25,652 nt of DNA from Isohypsibius dastychi (taxonomy: Eukaryota; Tardigrada; Eutardigrada; Parachela; Isohypsibiidae): the NCBI GenBank assembly GCA_034696485.1, contig JAQIWT010000260.1, positions 1 through 25,652 on the forward strand. The letters are read 5' to 3'. The position numbers and the translations under genes are program-made. Shown piece by piece: positions 19,075-25,652 of the stretch; position 1 is the first letter of the stretch; each line of letters begins with the position of its first letter. Under the pieces are notes generated by a model. That model was not told the DNA's origin. It was given only the letters and a program-made list of their open reading frames with translations, and did not search any database.

Positions 19075-19661
19075 GGAAATCACTAAAGGCGTCCCCAAAG
19101 TCCATGTTTCACTATAGGCGTCGCTGTTGAGGTCCCTGTTCTACCACTGGCGTCCCTAGTATAAAATTAATTAGAGACGTCCCGAACCTTTCGATTAAGT
19201 ATGGATGTCCCGTTTCTATATGTTACTTTAAAGTGCTTCTAACCAATCCAACTAAGAGCTGGTCTCACGGACTCTTGCAAAATCTCACCAAGATGGAGGC
19301 GATTCTTCGCTTCAACAACACAATCTCTTACCGAAATAATCATTTTAGTTTGACCACTAGGTTTTTGAACACAGAGGAATTTGACTTCTCTGTAAACCAC
19401 CATGGGATATCAGCAAAGTTATGGTCCTTGTGACATGTTGGGTAGGTAGTAGTTCACAGGATGAATTATTGCAAGTAATTCAAATATTTGCGTTAGATAA
19501 AGGGAGATTCATAAACAAAATATGTTTTGTAGAGAAAAAAGGAAGCCTGTAGTTATCCCAGCGTTTCGGGACTTCTAGAATTAATTATTAAGAAGGGACG
19601 CCTATAATGAAATAGGGGTGTGATAGGGACGCCTATAATGAAACAGGGACTTTTGGGACCC
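19075..19661. mobile_element. Inverted-repeat non-autonomous element, about 587 bp
   Basis: The arms (about 19087-19190 and 19566-19661) are imperfect inverted repeats sharing GTCC(C)CAAAGTCC.TGTTTCA(C/T)TATAGGCGTC and, further in, GGCGTCCCT..TA.TAATTAATT. Each arm is itself a loose tandem of (G)GGACGCCTATAATGAAA units. AATAAATAT occurs just outside both ends (19066-19074, 19662-19670), a possible 9-bp target duplication. It is AT-rich, and the left end carries about 14 extra bases, so exact termini are uncertain. No transposase frame is present. Confidence 0.65.
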
Positions 19662-19817
19662 AATAAATATTATAAAACTAATTCACATCAAGATCCAGAA
19701 GACGAAAGCGAATTCCGACCGTTGTTAAATGAGGTTTGAACTGAAAAACACACATTATATTCCATGTGCGTAAAAAGATAGATTACTGTAAAGTGCCAGA
19801 AAAATCAAGATGCTTCA

Positions 19818-22753
19818 TCAGTCTTCGAGCGGTCGTGCAGCAGTTTTTTGCGGTACAAGATTGAACGAAGAAGCCAGCAACCGAACTGGCAAACATTTTC
19901 CAATACTCTTTTTCTGTATGTCGCAGGAGGTTTCATGGCCTTCTGCCCACAAATCCGAGAGATGATCATAAAACCATGAACAAAGGTCAGTTGTTTCACT
20001 CGCGGAGACCATGCACATGCACACGATCTTGTTCTCCACGTTCAGGACGCTCCAGATCGAATGAGGGGCGGGGGCGGAATTCTATACAAGTTTTCAAGCT
20101 CGCTTTACCGCACGAATCAACTTGACTGTTAGCGGAACTGCAAACACATTTGGCTTCAACTTACCACTTAGGCGAAATTCCGAAGTAGCTGCATTGAAAA
20201 TTCGCAGCTTCGGCTCCAGTGCTCCTGAGAATAAAGGTAATCAAACCGATAACTGATGGGAGTTTGTTTTTACCCGAGATGTATAACAATTCATCCGGCC
20301 CAATGCAGTAACTTTCTGGGTTGTACCTGAAGAATGGTCTGACTGGTGGAGCAACCGACCAACCTTTTGCCGATGAGATATCGCTAGGGTCGAAGATGTG
20401 ATGATTGCTGTTCCTTGAAAATATATGGAGTTTTCCGGCGAATCCAATAAGCAAATCTATTCGGTCGTCATAGTAGAGGTCACGAATGTAGTCTGGCAAG
20501 TCAAGCTTCTGTACATTGTTGGCATTCATGTCGCAACAACCGGCTCTAAGAATTTGGAAAGGATCCCGTAAAGTCGTATAGATGAACCCATTGAGATATG
20601 CTGCTGCCCCTAGATCACAATTCGGTCACACATCGCACAGATAGATGATACAGATACAGACATCCCAGCTCGCTTGCTAGGGGGATTCGAGAAATATCGT
20701 CACGCGCAGGGCTTGGGTAATCCTGAAAAGCGGCCTTGAGTTGGGTTGAGTCGGGGCAGAGAGCTTTTAATCCATGGGCCGGAAATACCGTACCCCACGA
20801 ATTAGCTCATAGCAGGTGGTGATTGTAAGTCATATGGCGCGCCAGAATAAATCTCTTAGCGGGTAATGAAAGGTTGCAACTCCGTTTTTGGTGACAGACT
20901 TGAAGTTTTTGATTCTAGCTTCGTGCCATCCGCCATCTCCAAATCTTATTGATAGTCGGATAATGTAGATCCATTTTCAGCTTCAGATACCACGAAAAAC
21001 ACCTGCCTGACAATGACGTTATTCCTCTTTTAAAAAAAACAAAACGTTATGTGGTTGTGTACTCGTACTGTTTAAAAGTGTGAACTGTCTAACTGGTGCC
21101 AATACGAAATTTTTGTTTTCTTTTGATGGTATGTCTGGCTTTGAAAGAAAGTTGGAAACGGTTTGTCGCAGGAAGCTACTGTAGAGTTAAGAACTCCAGT
21201 TTCTTCATGAAAATCCGAGTCGCGATTACCCACAAGGCACCAGTTCTCCAAGAACGCCACTTATCAAGATGGAAACACCTATGGGCCTATGAGTCGCTTC
21301 GCGGGTTATATTTTTCCAACCCATTGGGTCAGAGCACTCGGCCCCAAAGTAGGTGGTGTTACGCAACATGGCAAGTGACAATGACCATTTGTTTTTGCAC
21401 CACTTGCCCGAAATCCACAAGCAAACAAAAAGAATATTACGAAAGAAACCTTACCGGTATAGAAGTCGAGTCGTTCAAAAGAATAGCCGTGCGGGATGTC
21501 TGCTACCTTCTGAGCCCATGTATCGGTGACCGGATCAACTGCACACAGGAAATCATCTCGAAGCATATAAATCGTATTCGAGGCAGACATAACGAAGCCT
21601 GTTTGGCAGGAATCATCTCGCGCGTCGAATTTGTTGGGTAATGACACTGATCCTGCAGACCGAGCGAATGGGTCAAAACAAAAAATCCCTGCTTTTCCAT
21701 TCATAGGTAAGAATGCAGCCACCTCAATCGTTCCTATGAATAACAACGTTCTGAGCAAGCTACCTGCTAACAGCATGTGTATACTGTACTTGGTTGGGAT
21801 TCCGCTGAATCGTCGATAGAATCAACAAACATGCGAATAACAGATGGTGTTGAAGGGTCAAACCGAAACTCTTTTATAATATTTTCTGAAAGACAGCCAC
21901 CGCGAATATGCTTGACAGCGCCTGCAAAGTCCTCGGAACTTTTCGAAGGATCGAGAGAAACCCAGCGACAGAGAGTGCGAAAAAGCAAATCTTCGGAGAC
22001 AACGAAGAGAGCGGAATCCGAAATGATATCCAACCACTGAAAAACGTCCTGGAATTTCATACAGTTTTACCCGGACTGCCAACAATTACCTAATTTCCAG
22101 ACATTTCCATGATCTGCTCAGGGCATCTCGCGAGTATGTACTCAAATTTAGCCTTGACGAACGAAGACGCTTCCTTACTCAAGCCAACGTGCCCGTGATA
22201 CTCTTCTGGCGTCATATAAGACCATAAAATCACCGAACTGTTGCAGAGTTTCATTTCATCTCCAATCAAATCAGAAAACCGACTGGAAAGCTCTGCCATT
22301 TCGAGAAAGTTCGCAGCACAAATGAGAGTCGAAAGGTCGGTGTGGTCACCAATTGCCAGAAGTCCAGTCGAAGCAAGCTCCATCAAACTTGAAAAATGAA
22401 CAAAAAAATGATTTTGAGTACTGGTACTGAGGCATGACAATAATAATAGATTCTTACTTTTTGAACACGCCAAGTGGAATATTCTCAAGCTTGATTTCAG
22501 AAGTCCAGTCTGCGTTGTTGTTGTTCCAGCGTCCCACGAAAGTTCGGAAATATCCGCTGATCCGGAGAATACAACTTTTGCGACAAACGATGGCATCTCC
22601 ATCTTCTCCTTCACCGCGAACAACAATCTGATCTTCCGAACTCATTTCCCAATGTTCTTGGAGAATTTGCAGCGTGTAATCAGAGCCAGGCTCAAACAAC
22701 TTGAGGTACGACTTTCCACTCTTCTCGATCACAATTCTTGCAGGCCAATCCAT
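19818..22753 (-). CDS. BTB-BACK-Kelch gene copy, probably decaying
   Basis: Second member of the family. Exons: 22458-22753, 22090-22387, 21790-22048, 21455-21733, 20274-20600, 20165-20224 and a last exon at 19818-about 20072. BTB lies in exons 1-2 (YFRTFVG, LICAANFLEM), BACK in exons 2-3 (SEDLLF, CRWVSLD, IRGGCLSENI), Kelch repeats in exons 4-6 (DPVTDTWAQKV, LLYISG). Two lesions: exon 2 ends in TAG (22090-22092), codon 198, where the 13098-15600 gene has CAG; and the last exon lacks the AG that its neighbour copy uses (CCAG has become CCG), so joining it needs another acceptor and a shifted frame. ATG 22753 is preferred because the reading becomes family-like after it; 22645 and 22936 are alternatives. 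The fifth site is an 854-bp intron. If real, the product would stop inside BACK. Confidence 0.7.
22090..22092 (-). other. In-frame TAG at exon 2/3 junction
   Basis: The last codon of exon 2 reads TAG immediately before the donor GTAATT. The following exon opens in the correct phase with DVFQWLDI, so this one codon is the only interruption in the BTB-BACK reading. Confidence 0.75.
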
Positions 22754-23309
22754 TTCAGGAACAGAGACGAAAGATACGAATGCGGGCAAAGAAAAAACAG
22801 TCACTCGCCTCTCGAGAAGATCTTTTCGAAAATCGAAATGGAAAATGACGAGATCTGCGAAAACCTGGCAACGTGTAACGGCTTTTCGAAGTTTTATTTT
22901 GGTTTTTCTGTTTTCGCTTTCGTTATCTCGCTTCATATCAAAAAGATGTCTCTCGACACTTCATGATATTTGCTCGCCAACGAACATTACCTGAATGCGA
23001 CGATAGGCCAGGAAATCCTAGTCAATCCGAGTTAGAAATTTTAATAACTGTGGATTAATTTCGTATTAGATCATGTTTTTTTGAGGGAAAACTCTAGTGT
23101 ATAACGCCAACGGTTTTCGTATCGATGATGGCTGCGCGGGTGAGATTCCCCCGTTTCGTTTCACCAAGCCCCCGCCCCCTTCTATTTTTTAGTTTTAATA
23201 CCCTAGCTGACCATTTTTAATGATGGCCGAATAGAAAGATTTAACAACAGTTACCACTTCATTTCAAAAACTGACTGAAAACTGTAGATGATCACAAAAT
23301 CAAGACGCT
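22754..23309. other. Spacer between the two tandem Kelch copies
   Basis: Promoter side of the 19818-22753 copy and 3' flank of the 23310-24181 copy. The frame upstream of ATG 22753 stays open to 22936 but does not look protein-like. GAAGC(A/G)TCTTGATTTT follows the stop codons of both copies, so the duplication included 3' flanking sequence. No AATAAA seen. Confidence 0.5.
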
Positions 23310-24181
23310 TCATTCTACGAGCTGTCGAGTTGCAGTCTTTGCGGGTAAAAGACTGAATGAAGAAGCCAGCATCCGAACGGGTAAACATATACTCTTGCTA
23401 TATAAACCGTAGGAGGTTTCATGGCCTTCTGTCCACACATCCGTAAGATGATCATAAAACCAGGAACGGAGCCTGTTTGCTGTAGTCTGACTTGCGTGGA
23501 CCATGCATACAAGCTTGTTTTCCACGTTCAGGACCTGCCAAATGGTATGAGGTCCGGGAGCTGGAAATTCCAACGCGTAATTAATACTTTACATCACGAT
23601 TCTTCGCTTCCTACAGGTCTCAAAACTTTCTTTATTGAACACTACAACCCGACTGAGGTCGGAATCTTGCTTGGCTTTTTGCATTGAATTACCACTTCCC
23701 CAGGGCAGAAAGAATGAATTCAGATATTATGACAGATCACCCTTACCACTTATGTGAGTTTCCGAAGTAGCAGCATCGTAAATCCGCAGCCTGGTTTCGA
23801 TTAATCCTAAAAAACAGAGGTAGTCACATCGATTACTTTATAGTAAGATTCTACCTGAGATGTAAAGCCTTCCGTCAGGCCCAACGCAGCAACTTTTTGG
23901 GCCGTACTTTAAGGGTGGTGTTACTGGTGAAGCAACCGACCAAGCCTCTGCCGGCAAAATCTTGCTGGGGTCAAAGATGTAATGATCGTTCCCAACGAAT
24001 ATATGGATCTTTCCGGCCAATACAATCAGCGAAAGAAGATCTCCGGCAAGGCGAACGTAGTTTGGCACATCGAGCTTCCTGACAACGATGGTATTCAGTT
24101 GGCAACAATCGATTTTGAAGAAATCGCCCCTGGAGACTTTCGGATAGCCCGCAACCATATAGGCACACCCATCAAGATATG
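23310..24181 (-). CDS. Kelch-domain 3' half of a tandem paralogue (partial)
   Basis: Three exons, 23855-24181, 23747-23806 and 23310-23560, join in phase 1 and end in TGA. They match the last three exons of the 19818-22753 copy, with identical lengths for the first two (327 and 60 bp), introns of 48 against 49 bp, and shared peptides such as KLDVPNYVR, RLYISG, LNVENKLVC and SWFYDHLTDVW. Unlike its neighbour, this copy keeps a proper acceptor (TTTCCAG) for the last exon and has no internal stop. It begins at acceptor CCCAG 24182-24186. The corresponding upstream intron of the sister gene is 854 bp; here that space holds a C10 tract and a 1.2-kb foldback element. No BTB or BACK exon lies within the window, so the gene continues off the right edge or is truncated. 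Confidence 0.75.
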
Positions 24182-24296
24182 CTGGGCTCCCTAGACAACA
24201 CTTCAGTCACATATAGTACAGAAAAGTGAATAGTTGAGATCACAAACTCAGACTTCAGTTTCATCTCATCTTAGTACACCGGTAGATCATTAGACC

Positions 24297-24308
24297 TCCC
24301 CCCCCCCT
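24297..24308. repeat. Poly-C tract (C10)
   Basis: Another of the long C runs, preceded by GACCT and followed by TCCAGGG, in the intron or upstream region of the partial Kelch copy. Confidence 0.6.
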
Positions 24309-24584
24309 CCAGGGATCAATCTCGATATAATTTTGCGCAAACCTCCTGTACCTCTTTCTACGTCGATGTCGGAGACATGATGCTAGTTAGGACAAGAACT
24401 GTGTTTCGAGGTATTCGCAGAGAACATTGGAACAAGTCAACAAGAGACAACGGTGTGGAACACAAAGTGACAAGCGGATAACATGGGCTACAATAAACCC
24501 AACGAATTTTGGAACTCAGTCCACATATCAGAACATCAACAACGATAACGCGGTTGGTGCAGTGTAACACATACCTAAGTTCTC

Positions 24585-25095
24585 ACAGAACACCGGAACA
24601 CAGTCAACAGCCAGAACACTGTCAACAGCCGGAACATCAGTCAACCCGATAGCTCAAATACTGGGGTCCTCATGGAACACTGGAACACCGGAACACTGTC
24701 AACAGCCGGAACAACAGTCAACACAATCCCACGCATAGTGGGTTCTCATGGAACACTGGAACATCGGAACACTGGAACACTGTCAACAGCCGGAACAACA
24801 GTCAACACAATCACACACAAAGTGGGGTTCTCATGGAACACTGGAACACCGGAACACTGTCAACAGCCGGAACAACATTCTACGCAATCCTACACATAGC
24901 GGGTTATCATGGAACACTGGAACACTGTCAACAGCCAGAACACTGTCAACAGCCGAAACAACAGTCAACACAATCCCACACACAGTGGGTTCTCACGGAA
25001 CACTGGAACACCGGAGCACTGCCAGCAGCCAGAGTAACAGTCAACACAGTCATACACGTACTGAAATACTCATGGAACACTGGCACACGGTGACA
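24585..25095 (+). repeat. About 80-bp tandem array with inner 10-bp GGAACACTGG subrepeats
   Basis: At least five units of about 75-86 bp begin TCATGGAACACTGGAACACC, continue with ACTGTCAACAGCCGGAACAA, CAGTCAACACAATCCCACAC and AGTGGGTTC, and restart near 24668, 24745, 24829, 24906, 24990 and 25068. Length differences come from gain or loss of GGAACACTGG and of the ACTGTCAACAGCC block. Confidence 0.9.
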
Positions 25096-25175
25096 ATCTC
25101 GCAGACTTAGCGAGCCGGCAATATGCTCTTTCTACGATACTCCTTCAAATAACACTTGTACTGGTGGCGACCGTT

Positions 25176-25335
25176 TCTGGTGTTTCATGAAGACCCCAGT
25201 ATGTGTGGGATTGTGTTGACTGTTTTTACGGCGGTTGACAGTGTTCCGGTGTTCCAGTGTTCCATGAGGACCCCAGTATGTGTGGGATTGTGTTGGCTGT
25301 TGTTACGGCTGTTGACAGTATTCCGGTGTGATAAT
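25176..25335 (-). repeat. Two inverted units of the same array
   Basis: Read on the - strand these give CACCGGAATACTGTCAACAGCC and CATGGAACACTGGAACACCGG followed by CACAATCCCACACATACTGGGGTCC, the same unit as 24585-25095. ACTGGGGTCCTCATGG also occurs at 24660, so the arms match across the junction between unit and flank. Confidence 0.85.
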
Positions 25336-25557
25336 TCCTTACAGTTTGTACAAAGCTTCTACAGCGTTTCATAATCTACCTCATTTGCGGAGCTTCTCCA
25401 TCCCGGTATTCTGAGTAAGCCAAGATTCTTATAATGAGTTGTGGTATCGGTTTCACTAAGTTGCCACATGTTGACGTGTTCCAATGTTTCTACAAAACAC
25501 CTCTGAATTATGCTTTTGTCCTAATCAGCATCATGTATGCGATGTCGAGCTATCACT

Positions 25558-25652
25558 GGGGAACAGGTCAAAAGCTCCTTGTCAAGTGTACTGTACTTAG
25601 CACTGAGGGCTACGCTATAGTTCTACACTCCTGAATAAATACCTCTGGCCCT
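25558..25652. other. Right edge, no feature seen
   Basis: About 95 bp beyond the foldback arm. If the partial Kelch gene continues, this is intron. Confidence 0.4.

Larger units (their letters stand above)
24356..25557. mobile_element. Foldback element with nested inverted minisatellites, about 1.2 kb
   Basis: The outer arms (24356-24450 and about 25470-25557) are imperfect inverted repeats sharing ATGATGCT..TTAGGACAA and AACATTGGAACA.GTCAACA. Inside them, a tandem array reads in one direction (24585-25095) and two units read in the opposite direction (25176-25335), so the whole unit can fold on itself. No target duplication was found at the approximate ends. No transposase frame is present; the open frames here are translated repeats. 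It lies in what should be an intron of the adjacent partial Kelch gene. Confidence 0.75.

Noticed and set aside
21072-21420. Possible extra Kelch exons between 21454 and 20601
   Set aside because: No acceptor in the required phase and no Kelch-like reading; exon 4 joins directly to 20600 in phase 1, matching the layout of the 13098-15600 gene.
24672-25110. Open frames of 75-120 codons reading EHWNTGTLSTAG-type repeats
   Set aside because: They are translations of the 80-bp tandem repeat in three overlapping frames, with no start context or splice signals.

Overview
This looks like nuclear DNA from an invertebrate animal. The protein-coding signal is broken into exons joined by canonical GT-AG introns, most of them only 41 to 86 bp. 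The recognisable proteins are animal families: BTB-BACK-Kelch and probably a C-type lectin domain. About half of the window is low-coding, AT-rich DNA full of minisatellites, homopolymer C/G tracts and non-autonomous DNA transposons. No bacterial operon, phage, CRISPR, rRNA or convincing tRNA was seen. The species cannot be named from the sequence. Exon structures were built by hand from splice sites, phase and family resemblance; no transcript or database evidence was available.

Layout. Bases 1-8500 hold no gene I can support. They contain a 228-bp palindromic hAT-like MITE with an exact 8-bp target duplication (1843-2070), a 20-copy 19-bp minisatellite (3804-4199), a smaller degenerate repeat (5849-5990), a 1.15-kb AT-rich complex repeat (6413-7560), several poly-C/poly-G tracts and a 64-bp mini-element with its own 8-bp duplication (8021-8084). 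From 8530 to 11658 on the + strand I reconstruct a multi-exon gene of unknown family; its last 240 codons join in phase and are followed by a polyadenylation signal. A complete seven-exon BTB-BACK-Kelch gene (530 aa) lies on the - strand at 13098-15600, and a probable C-type-lectin exon follows on the - strand at 16407-16711. Three inverted-repeat mobile elements sit at 17999-18716, 19075-19661 and 24356-25557.

The right third holds two related - strand BTB-BACK-Kelch copies in tandem. The first (19818-22753) has every domain, but carries an in-frame TAG at the exon 2/3 junction and has lost the splice acceptor of its last exon, so it is probably decaying. The second (23310-24181) is the intact 3' half of a sister copy. 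Its upstream intron contains the 1.2-kb foldback element, and its 5' exons are outside the window or missing.

BTB-BACK-Kelch proteins are typically Cullin-3 ubiquitin-ligase adaptors, so the three copies would be substrate receptors of one divergent, locally duplicated family. I found no multi-gene system working together. The most novel material is the unrecognised + strand gene, the decay of one Kelch copy beside an intact sister, and the foldback elements.
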